Assembly: GCA_033558025.1 (NCBI GenBank)
Contig: JAUCEF010000005.1
Coordinates: forward strand, 3,472,001-3,536,000
Length of the DNA stretch: 64,000 nt
Direction of reading: 5' to 3'
Origin: Phytophthora sp. 'mugwort'
Taxonomy: Eukaryota > Oomycota > Peronosporomycetes > Peronosporales > Peronosporaceae
Of the stretch, positions 33,627 to 43,049 are shown piece after piece. The translations under genes and the position numbers were made by a program. Numbering within the stretch: the stretch's first letter is position 1; every line of letters begins with the position of its first letter. The notes beneath the pieces are model-generated. The model was not told the origin of the DNA and made no database searches. It saw only the letters and a program-made list of their open reading frames with translations.

Positions 33627-34571
33627 ATGAACCCGGAATAGTACGTGCAGACCCCAGGCTAGAAGCTGATTTATTGCTGCCAGACTTGACTGACGCTTCT
33701 CTTGTGTGCAGTGACTACCTCTTCAAGCTGCTGCTGATCGGTGACTCTGGTGTCGGCAAATCGTGTCTGTTGCTTCGTTTCGCCGACGACACGTACACGG
33801 AGAGCTACATCTCGACCATCGGCGTGGACTTTGTGAGTGATACAGACAGCCCCTTCGAGATCCAGTGAGGTTGGGTTTCCATCAGGATTGCTGACGTGTT
33901 AATATTTGTTTCTGTGCCTAGAAAATCCGGACGATCGAGCTGGACGGCAAGACGATCAAGCTCCAGATTGTAAGTCGGCCAAAACTTTATTGCCAGCGTC
34001 TTTTTGGAAGGGTAGCCTATCGCCAAGTATCCAACTAACTAGCTGGTAACCCACCCATACTGTTGCCGTGCTGTTACAGTGGGACACGGCGGGCCAGGAG
34101 CGTTTCCGCACGATCACTAGCAGCTACTACCGCGGTGCCCATGGCATTATTGTGGTGTACGACGTGACGGACCAGGAGTCGTTCAACAATGTCAAGCAGT
34201 GGCTGCACGAGATCGATAGGTGCGTGCGATTTCAGAGTTTCTTTACTGCGATGTACGGGAGAGCTGACTGTATCACTTTGCTTTGCAGATATGCCTGCGA
34301 GAACGTGAACAAACTGCTCGTCGGTAACAAGAGCGATCTGACGGCCAAGCGCGTGGTGAGTACGGATGCAGCCAAGGAGTTCGCCGAGAGCCTGGGCATC
34401 GAGTTCCTGGAGACCAGTGCGAAGAACGCCGCCAACGTCGAGAAGGCCTTCATGATGATGGCTGCCCAGATCAAGAAGCGCATGGCCAATGCTCCCGTGG
34501 CCCCCAAAGCCGGCGTCAAGCTGACGCCCGGACAGCAGGTTCCGTCAAACGGCGGGTCAAAGTGCTGCTAA
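33627..34571 (+). CDS. YPT1: Rab1/Ypt1 small GTPase
   Basis: Five exons (33627-33640, 33712-33832, 33922-33969, 34080-34219, 34289-34571) encode 201 residues. The GTPase controls ER-to-Golgi vesicle docking in eukaryotes. All nucleotide motifs are intact: GDSGVGKS (15-22), the effector loop YISTIGVDF (37-45), DTAGQE (63-68), NKSD (121-124) and ETSAK (149-153). The C-terminus ends in two Cys (200-201) for geranylgeranylation. The start MNPEYDYLFK and the switch regions are nearly identical to animal Rab1A, which separates it from Rab8 and other relatives. The first exon is only 14 bases long. Convergent with the BRCT gene. Confidence 0.97.
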
Positions 34572-34897
34572 AGCAGTATCGTTTAGTCCTGTTTGTCTCG
34601 CGTCGCGCGCTAGTTGATTTGTCTACAATTTAGTCCGGAGTCTTGTGCAGCGAGGCACGAGGGGACGTGACACTGACAGGATAAAGATCAAAAAGGCTGA
34701 TGTACGGCGCGGGTGAAAAGGCTGCTCGAGAATTCGGTGGCGCTCGGAAAGGAGTATCAGGTTGCACTTTTACAGCTCTGCTCTGTGCTCCTCATCTAGG
34801 TCTCGCATTCTCGTTTTTGGCTTGAAAGGAGCGACAACGAATGCTACTCTGGTTAGTTGTGACCTTATACATGGTATATTCTTTCTCTTTCTACAAG
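34572..34897. other. Convergent 3' intergenic region
   Basis: 326 bases between the stop codons of Rab1 (plus) and the BRCT gene (minus). It should hold both 3' untranslated regions. No other feature is seen. Confidence 0.5.
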
Positions 34898-35939
34898 TTA
34901 AGTTTGCGTTGTGTTCTTCGATTGTCTCCATTGCGTTTGATGCGTCAACTGCTGCAACTGTGACGCAAATCCTTCATTTCGTTGACGGAGCTGCTCGGAA
35001 AATGCAGCACGGAGTGAGTCTGCAGCACGGGAGTCCTTGTAGACGAGAAATTCGAATTCAGGCTGCCGCTTTTTGCACTTGACAGACTGCAAGACCCATT
35101 CTGTGATACAGCAAAGTGTGTTGGAGATGACAAAGAGCAGCGGACACCGTGAACGTAGGAACGTACCTGGACTGACAAACTTGACCTTTCCAGAACTCTG
35201 TTACGTGCGAGAGGTGTTCTTTAAATCATTCGCAACAAGCAAGTAGCCTAAGATTGAGCCTACCTTGAGCACTTTATCTGCCTTAGAGCCGTTTAAGTTG
35301 GAGCCAACAATGTGGGTCACCCGCGTAGCAGTCAACATCGAGCTGCAATATTAGCACAAACTGTCATAATCAAACAACGTTCGTAACATTCTAATGAAAA
35401 GAAACACTCGTACGCCACATTGCCCCCATGCTCCTGCACCAATTTCGCCAAGTAATAGCTACACAACCGAACCAATGTGATCTTAGCGCAAGCAGATAAC
35501 TCACAGACTGCCACTACTTCCAAGATCCACGTACGAAGATACTTTGCCCGTGCGCCCATTGAAAACAATGCGGCATCCCTGCAGCCCATCGATGAACAAA
35601 ATGAAGGACCCGCGTCAATTAAAGGGTTGCAACCTGACGCATCTGCAGCAGCACACCTTTAAAATATCCGACTGCGTTGCAAGCTCTTTCGCCTCCGCTT
35701 TACCTGTTGCAAGAAAAAAAATGGCACTGAGCACTGATGTTGCGGTTGTCGTACGAAACTTCTGTACGCATACCGTGTTTGTCACTGCCAGCCTGTGCAC
35801 GCTTCTCCAGGAAAAACAGCTCTCGCTTCTTTTCGGTCCAGCGCCTCTTGGTCTCCTCCTCTTCCTTTCGCTGGCGATCGCTCTTCACGCGACGCTCGTT
35901 GCGCGACGTCGGCCCGCTCGGCCCGTTCACAGCAAACAT
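34898..35939 (-). CDS. Small single-BRCT-domain protein
   Basis: Seven exons (35774-35939, 35657-35703, 35535-35578, 35414-35458, 35264-35342, 35167-35197, 34898-35100) encode 204 residues. The six introns are all GT-AG with matching phase. The first 55 residues are charged and helical. Residues about 68-160 form a BRCT domain: ILKGCRIVFNGRTG, then LAKLVQEHGGNV, then TRVTHIVGSNLN, then KVKFVSPEWVLQSVK. This order of motifs is diagnostic. BRCT domains bind phosphopeptides or DNA ends in repair and checkpoint proteins. The spacing recalls the N-terminal BRCT of REV1, but no polymerase domain follows: the frame stops after a basic, Gln-rich tail. It is either a stand-alone BRCT protein or a shortened relative. 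Divergent from SEC13, 109 bases apart. Confidence 0.82.
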
Positions 35940-36048
35940 TAGTTGCCTTTGCGAAATTGGCGCTGCATTTGAATTTGGTCTATAGGACCCAATTTAGGTA
36001 AAATAGTCCCATCAGATCTGCTCCATCACATCAGCAATCGCGCTCAAG
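35940..36048. promoter_or_regulatory. Shared 109-base divergent promoter
   Basis: The start codons of the BRCT gene (minus) and SEC13 (plus) are 109 bases apart, so the two promoters almost certainly overlap. No TATA-like or initiator element stands out. Confidence 0.5.
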
Positions 36049-37215
36049 ATGGAGTCCGTAGGCGGCATGCACGGCTCGGCTACGAGCGGGCAGTTCGCCG
36101 CGCCGTACGGGCAGCCTCACCCCCTCCAGCAGCAGATGCCGCCGCGACAGCCCCCCATGACGAGCATTGACACGGAGCACAACGACATGATCTATGACAT
36201 CCAGCTGGACTACTACGGCAAACGCTTGGTCACGTGCTCGTCCGACCGGACGTTTCGCCTGTACGACGTATCCAAGGCAGTTGTGGCAGGAGGGGAAAGT
36301 AACGGCCACTCCGCAGCGAATGACGGGCAGAACCCGCAGCAGGATCAACAGCTTCATGTACTGCAGCACGTCGTGCCTCTGGCCGACGACTCGGCGGCCC
36401 CCATCCACCGTGTGGCGTGGGCGCACCCGAAGTTCGGCGCGGTACTGGCTCTGGCTACTCAGGACGGCAAGGTGTACATCTATAGGGAGGAGTTGGTCCA
36501 GCAGGGTGCAGGTGGATTCGGCAACGTGACAGAATGGCGACTGAAGCACGTGCATGAGTTCCACTCGCTTGCTGTGCTAAGTGTGGCCTGGGCGCCATAC
36601 GAGTACGGACTGTGTCTGGCTAGCGCGTCAGCTGACGGGCAGGTGTCGTTCCTTACCCGTACGCGGGAAGGTTGGGTACTCTCATCAAGCTTCCGCAACT
36701 CGGAGGAGGGCATGGGCTGCACGTCCGTGAGCTGGGCACCCTACAACTCGTTAGGCTCTCAGGGAGCTCAAGGACCTATTCAGCGCGTGGTCACTGGATC
36801 ATGCAATCACACGGTTACTATCTGGCAGTTTGTGACTATACCACAGGAAGGTGGCAATCCTGGCAACAGCTACTGGGAAGCTGTGAGCACCCCCTTGTAC
36901 GGACACAACGATTGGGTTCGCGATGTGGCGTGGGCGCCGAATGTGGGCATCCCAGCGAACGTGATCGCGTCTGGATCGGATGATCACACGGTACGTGTCT
37001 GGACTCAAGATGAGGCCGATGGCGAGTGGGCGGCCCTTGTCGTGCATACCTTCCGTGCACCGATATATCGGATAAGCTGGTCGCTCACGGGCTCCGTGCT
37101 TAGCGTCGCCGCTGGTGATGACGAGGTTACCTTCTGGAAACAACAGAGCAACCATGAGTGGATGCAGATGTCTTCTGTCACTGATCAAGGTGCAGCTACA
37201 GTCACGAGCAACTAA
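36049..37215 (+). CDS. SEC13: SEC13, COPII coat / nuclear pore WD40 protein
   Basis: Single exon of 388 residues. After a Gly/Pro/Gln-rich leader of about 38 residues, longer than in yeast or human, the sequence is SEC13 throughout. It has HNDMIYDIQLDYYGKRL, SSDRTFRLYD, SLAVLSVAWAPYEYG, SASADGQVS, YGHNDWVRDVAWAPN, SGSDDHTVRVW and the closing blade ending at VTFWKQ. SEC13 forms the outer COPII cage with SEC31 at ER exit sites and is also part of the nuclear pore Y-complex. An insert of about 25 residues (around 80-105, His/Gln-rich) interrupts the first blades. Convergent with RFC4 (163 bases between stops). Confidence 0.93.
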   Translation: MESVGGMHGSATSGQFAAPYGQPHPLQQQMPPRQPPMTSIDTEHNDMIYDIQLDYYGKRLVTCSSDRTFRLYDVSKAVVAGGESNGHSAANDGQNPQQDQQLHVLQHVVPLADDSAAPIHRVAWAHPKFGAVLALATQDGKVYIYREELVQQGAGGFGNVTEWRLKHVHEFHSLAVLSVAWAPYEYGLCLASASADGQVSFLTRTREGWVLSSSFRNSEEGMGCTSVSWAPYNSLGSQGAQGPIQRVVTGSCNHTVTIWQFVTIPQEGGNPGNSYWEAVSTPLYGHNDWVRDVAWAPNVGIPANVIASGSDDHTVRVWTQDEADGEWAALVVHTFRAPIYRISWSLTGSVLSVAAGDDEVTFWKQQSNHEWMQMSSVTDQGAATVTSN

Positions 37216-37378
37216 ATATCTGACGTGCAGATTAATATGGTACCAATTGCCGGCATGTAGCAGTCATCTGCTGCCATGGGTACCTAATACTAGGGACTCT
37301 ACTGTGCAAGTGATTTCATTCATCGTCACCCCGCTTTATTTATGTGTGTATTGTTCCCATACGAAGCTCCGAGACGTA

Positions 37379-38480
37379 TTAGGATGTATGGTAAACACGC
37401 ATGGCGTAGGATGCAACGTCTAGCAGCTGAAAGTGTTCGCTGGCGCCATCCACCAGCTTCTTATCGGCCTCTGCAATGCGCAGGCAGATCTTGGCCTTCT
37501 GCACGTCATTCAGCTTGTCTAGCGCGAGCACGTCGTCATCCAGCTGTCGCAAAATCGTAAGCACCGGGTATCCAGCCAGCAGGATGCTCTCGATATCCGT
37601 CTTCATTTTCTCGAAGCTGTTCGAAGCCAGTGACATCCAAAATTGGTGCAGGAGCTCCGGCGGAGCTAGACCCGCCACAGCAATGACATCCTCTTGGGAC
37701 AGTTCGTCATCTCCGCAGAGCTGCTTGGCACTCTGCAGGTAGTTGATCGCCTTACGCAAGTCTCCGTTTGAGCACTCGAGCAGGGACTCTAGGACCGAAT
37801 CCGACACATTCACATGCTCTTTAGAGGCGATTAAGCGCACACGAGTAGCCATGGAGACCTTCTCCAGTGGAGCAAAGCGAAACTTGGCGCATCGCGAGGC
37901 CACGGGCTCAATGATGCGACTCACGTAGTTACAAATAAGGCAGAAACGCGTGACCTTGGAATAGTTCTCCATCATGCGGCGCAGCGCCGACTGTGCGTCG
38001 CCCGTCATGGAGTCGGCCTCGTCCAGCACAATGATTTTGAAGGGCGGCAGGCCGCTGGCGCTGCTGATGGCACCCTGGGCGAAGCTTTTGACCTTCTCGC
38101 GCACCACCTTAATTCCTCGGTCATCGGACGCGTTTAGCTCCAGGAAGCGGCCGTTCTTGCGGAAGTCCGGGCCAAAAAGCTGGCGCCCTACCGCCACGAT
38201 GGTTGACGTCTTTCCCGTGCCCGGTGGTCCGTAGAACAGCAAGTGAGGCAGCTGGCCACTGGCGATGGATGTCTTGAGCGTGGCCACGACGTGCTCCTGA
38301 TGGGAGATCTCGTCCACGTTCTTGGGACGACTGGAGCGCAACAATGGAGACGAATTATCATCAAAACTTGCTCGCAGAAAATTAAAAGCGTAGAGAATAA
38401 TGGTCCACGTACTACTTTTCCACCCAGGGCAGCACGGGTGCCGCGGCGTTGGACTTAGACATCGATATGGAGCTGAACAT
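37379..38480 (-). CDS. RFC4: Replication factor C small subunit, RFC4-type
   Basis: Two exons (38413-38480, 37379-38330) encode 339 residues, the normal RFC small-subunit size. RFC loads PCNA onto DNA in replication and repair. Motifs are LPWVEKYRP (RFC box II), GPPGTGKT (57-64, Walker A), LELNASDDRG, VLDEADSM (124-131, Walker B), RFCLICNYVSRIIEP (153-167), the arginine-finger SRC (168-170) and SEGDLRKA-type SNGDLRKAINYLQS. ICNYVSRIIEP and LLFYGPPG fit the human RFC4 / yeast Rfc2 subfamily better than the other small subunits. The start is ATG 38480; a second in-frame ATG at 38462 is possible. Confidence 0.95.
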
Positions 38481-39013
38481 GCTGCAATTATCCCAAGGTT
38501 TGTGGAGTGATTCGCGCCAAAGTTGCGTACCCCAATAACGTAACCCCGATAAAATTTACAACAGAAGTAGAGCTTGTGTCTATTTGTGAGTTCCGTAATT
38601 CCGCGTTAGCTTACTTATTATCAATCCCAGTATAATTACGTGCATGTTAGCTAATTGCAATGTAAATTACAGTCAAATTATGCTGCCTCACAATAAAATA
38701 TTACCATGAATGCGGAATAATTGGAGATTATAAAACTTCCCATCTCAGAAATATGGGCAAAAAGAGTGAAGTGGGAAATGACCATCTCCAATGGACTACC
38801 GTATAATTGTAGTCCTAAGCGTCATTTAGTTTTAAGGGTCCTTTTGGACGCAACCAATAAGAGAGAAGCGTGCATTTTGTACCAGATGGCTGCATTACAG
38901 CAAGATGAGTCGCCGGTATTTTAGACTTTCGCGTTGGTAAAAGAAGGACTTGATCGTTACCGAATAGGAAGTTTAGCCAGACTTGATAACATTTGATGAA
39001 ATATATCTTGCCT
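38481..39013. other. AT-rich spacer
   Basis: Upstream region of RFC4 followed by AT-rich sequence without coding potential. It marks the edge of the first gene island. Confidence 0.45.
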
Positions 39014-39352
39014 TCACCAATTGCGCTGAATCGAGTACTTGCCCAACGCCCTCAGCATATTGAGGATACCCTTGGCAAACGTCAGGATGTCCAGGTGCAC
39101 GTCGAAGCAGCTGTCGATGGCGAAGAAGTCATCCATGCGGCTAAGGACCGTCTACACCTCGTCGGCGATCAACAGGATGTTGTTCTCCGACTCCGTTGGG
39201 CAGTGCCACGTAGCCCTCCTCTCCCAGCACCGACTTGATGATGATAGTGGCCGTGTTGATCAGCGCCGACTGCTACTTGAGCGCCAGGCGCAGCTGCTCC
39301 AGATACCACTCGGAATTCTTCTTCTTGCCGTGGATGGTCGTGCAGCGGGTAC
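39014..39352 (-). pseudogene. Class-III aminotransferase fragment
   Basis: On the minus strand, pieces of one protein in two frames read like the middle of a PLP-dependent class-III aminotransferase (GABA / alanine-glyoxylate transaminase type). They are HGKKKNSEWYLEQLRLAL, then SVLGEEGYVALPNG, then ENNILLIADEV, then DFFAIDS and DILTFAKGI. The cofactor-binding Asp (IADEV) and Lys (FAKG) are still encoded. Two in-frame TAG codons (one after the first block, one just after IADEV) and a frameshift before ENNILL inactivate it, and both ends of the gene are absent. It may be a truncated duplicate of a functional gene elsewhere. Confidence 0.7.
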
Positions 39353-39508
39353 GACACGGGCCTAACGACCGGCATGAGTGACCCGATACACGGGTAAAAA
39401 AGTTCCTTGCACGCAGTAATATACGAGACGTATGCAAATGTACATGTATTAATAGTTGTGAAATTTAGCTGTGACTTTATCAACTCGACAACGGCAAGTT
39501 TGTGGCAG
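39353..39508. other. Short spacer between two pseudogenes
   Basis: AT-rich sequence without features; no target-site duplication could be seen. Confidence 0.3.
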
Positions 39509-40871
39509 TTACTGAAGTTGCTTCTGGAATGTTTCGGCTTTGGCTTCTTGCGGTCGTTGCCGTTGGTCCGGGGGCGGCCTTCGTGCTGCGTCGTCGCCGC
39601 CAGTTGATGAGTACGCAGGTATTATGGAAGGTGACTTTTGCACTGCGCTATAAAGATCAACCCCGCGAAAATTGGTGACGTGTGATTGGCTGTTCGAATT
39701 GTCAGTAATGACTGACCATCTGTAAGCACATAACGAATACGGTAAGTCAAAGAGTGTCTCGATCAGCGTCTGCTCACGACTTGATTTCTCCTCTGACAGC
39801 AAATATCGAGCGACGCCGTGCTTGGCGATGGATTCATGGTCCATAGACAGCAGCGCAGGACGAAGCCTCTCGTAGCTCTCCACCATCCTGAAAAAAATAT
39901 ATGCTTGACCAGCGGGTCAGATAGCACATGAAGACGCCAGTTGTGCCACCTCCCGTAGAACAGCTCGAAACTTAATGGCACTGAGTTGTTTCATCGAATC
40001 TTAGCCAATAAAACCTCCTCTTTGGCCAAAACGGCGCTGACAGCGAGCTGAAAACGATGGCCGGCGCAGTCAATCAAATGAAGGGCTCCCAGTACTCGAC
40101 CAATCGACTGGTTGACTGAGCAATTATCGTCAATCGTAAAAAAACAGACTCCAAAGGCCTCTGAAAAGTAGTGAGAGTGTCTGCGATGAGATCGAAAAAG
40201 CTTTTCGCTCATTGGGCTTCTGCATTTCCTAGTGCCAGGAGTACCGCATGAGGCATTGGATGCTCTCGTCGTAGCTAGGGATCCGCTGCTTCGACTGTGT
40301 CCTCAAAAACAGCCATGGTCGCAATGAATTGATGACCGCCTCTCACCCACCCATCGAGTACTGTCCGAACTTGTCGAGAAGCGAGATCGTGAGTTATATT
40401 CATCCATTTGTTTTTGATAAAATAAGTTTAAAAAATGGACCGTACGGGTAGAGCAGGTCGATGTACTTCTGCAGCGTTGCAGTCGAAATACGGCTCCATC
40501 TTGGCGTTCCTTCTGCCGAGAGAACGCTCGCAAAACACACACAACAGGCATTCTGTCCATGACGTACCACTCAATTCAGAGGGACACATCTTTTGTCTGC
40601 TGGTAGGGCAGCGTCAGCCCGAAGCGATTGCCTTGCGGATGGCAGCCGCAGCGAGCTCTTGGTTGTTTGAGTGTCGTTTCAGCAGATGAAGCACTTGATT
40701 AGTATGATCGTCGGCGCTTTTGTACACCCTCAGGCAAGTGTTGCAGCGGGTCTGACTGGGAGAGAGCTCGGTAGAGAACGGAAAATAGAAGTCCTTGTTG
40801 GTGAGATTTATGGATGGTGAGAATGGGGGCGAGGGGCTTGGAATGGAGCCTGGATAGATAAAAATTGGCAA
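39509..40871 (-). pseudogene. hAT-family transposase remnant
   Basis: Minus-strand blocks in proper N-to-C order: a BED-type zinc finger (40871-40614, CNTCLRVYK...H....H), a basic linker (40560-40303), a core segment with FGVCFFTIDDNCSVNQSIGR (40212-39991) and GHRFQLAVS, and a later block starting MVESYERLRP (from 39886). These are landmarks of hAT transposases of the kind abundant in oomycetes. The IDDN segment holds one catalytic Asp. Blocks lie in different frames with stops, so it is inactive. The C-terminal dimerisation region was not recognised. Confidence 0.7.
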
Positions 40872-43049
40872 GTCAGGAGAGCGTGGTGGGCGAACATCAA
40901 GCTCGTGATGGCTGCGGGGCCATCAACCAGTCCTCAACTGTAGATTGAGATGGGTCCTATAATACTTTTCTATAGTATTCAACAAATATGCTGAAATATA
41001 AGGAATCCCTCTCAATATTAATTCCGTTGTGAATATGCTAATGTATTCAAACTGTAAGCTTGCGGCGGGGGGGGGGGGGATGGTGTGACCACTGCACCAC
41101 TGAGATCGGTTGTAGCTTGTGTGGTGTCACCGAAACAAGGGCATGATTATGACGTTTGGTCGCCATATGGCCGCATTTTCATCTTCCTTCACCCCCCCCC
41201 TCCCCGTTGCCAGTGGTGTGCAGCATTACCAGATTTTCGGTCCTGCTAGCTTTTCACGATGTCTATCGGAAATTTGTTGCTCTGAGGGCCGTTCTTAATC
41301 TCCCCTCCCAGCTCCCCGGGCGAAATAAAGGAATCTAATTGGTCCAGCCGATTGGTGGAGCACGGCCAGAAACATCCGAAATCGCCCCGATCCCAAGCTT
41401 ATTTCGCTTCGTTGGAGCTGGAACGATTGGTGGGAGCAGCAGATCGAAGACTCCAAGCATTACAACGTGAGCAGCAACAATGGAAGAGTTACACCACGTC
41501 GAAGGCGCCATTGTGACCTACAAGACGTGGGGAGCCAATGCTCTCTGGACGGAATGTCGGCGCCTGAAAACTATGCCGGCTTCGATAAACAAAGCGTCGT
41601 TTGGCGCACTGCGAGCCGCTCTCGTCGTAGGGATATCATCCATGCTGCAGATTTAGTGCAAGACCCTTTCAGCAAGGTGTGGCAGCTCGCAGGACTGTGT
41701 GGCGCATGTTTAGGCTGCTCAATGTGCTGTTCTCTGACGTGCGTTGCTTAAGCCTAGGATCCCTCGCTAGTCGTGAAGCCCTGGACATGGTAGCGAGTCA
41801 GCTATGTGGCAGTGGGTCAAGGCCGATTTCAACGACGAAGATAATGAAGGCTTCAAAATTGCGCTTCACACACAGAACGAGTTTAGCAGTATCGATCATC
41901 ATGGTGTCTACCTCCGTCGTATCTCGTGAATGGGCAATTCACAGCTGATTTAATATATCATAGGTTTACGATTGTCGGTAAGTTACATAATTTACATAAA
42001 ATCCCGACTTTCATTATTATTTTGGGTAGATTTGGAAAATATTGTTTTTGTTAAAAACAGCTGTAAAGCCAATTTGTATTTAATGTATTTTTCACTGCTT
42101 TTTATAGCTTAACTGGTGGCCGCACGAGGCAGCATTCCCGTCCTCTAAGTCGTTGCTGCAGACACTACTTCAGCAGACACTTGGTCTTGTAGAGATGGTA
42201 GGAATGACGTAGTCGACAAACGAAAAAAATGGAAAGTGATTGAGTTTGGACTTATAGCTAGATCCTGGTTCACTACTGCTACGTCCAGTCTAGGTCTATA
42301 AGCACATGCATGTATGGTGCTGGTTCTTTGTTACTCTATAGCACGTCGTTGCTACCAGTGCAGCTTTGCTGCTGCCAGCACACCATGTCACTGCGACTCC
42401 ACATTTCTTGTGCACCTGCAACAACGCCATTCACTGTCTTGCTTTGCATTACTGTGCCGACACCTCCACACCCAAATACTAACACATCCAATGGTACTGC
42501 AAAACCTGAGATTGTGCCCAATCCCTTTGTGGGGTAATTTAAATAATAAGCACAAATTAATTTCAATTTTAGGCTATATATTTCTATAAATATTAATTCG
42601 AATAAATTTATAGAATTATAACAAACCTTAAAACATAAATGATTACCCACTATATATTGGAACATCATTAGAATATCAATAATTATATTTGAATTAATAT
42701 TTAATGATTTCTAATCTACTTCATTTAAATTTAGTGTTATTATTTCATTATTATTTGAGAGAGTGGTTCGTGGGAGTTGTCTAGAGCAACAGAAAATTCA
42801 CACATCAAAACATGCAAGTTCTGTTTGCTTCGGTGTACTTTCAGTAAGAATATACGGACTCAGCACATCAACATCTGCTTTCACGCAGCTGCGCTGGGAA
42901 ACTACACAACTTCGGTATTTTATCTACATAAACCAAATTTTCAGAAAGTTGTCCAACGCCGTCTGAACCCTCAATTCCAAAATCACCTTGCTGTCTCCGC
43001 ACCATGATACGCGGTTAGCATGCAGTGCTTCATGCTTACAGATCTAGTT
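40872..43049. other. Repeat-like non-coding stretch with one decayed coding patch
   Basis: It has a 13-base G run (41067-41079), a C-rich tract near 41190-41205, and AT-rich sequence at 42540-42760. Between 41470 and 41950 the plus strand reads like a protein in changing frames (ADFNDEDNEGFKIALHTQN is one piece), probably an unidentified mobile-element ORF. No intact gene is present. Confidence 0.35.

Noticed and set aside
36031..36564. 177-codon minus-strand frame
   Set aside because: Antisense to SEC13, which has clear family motifs.
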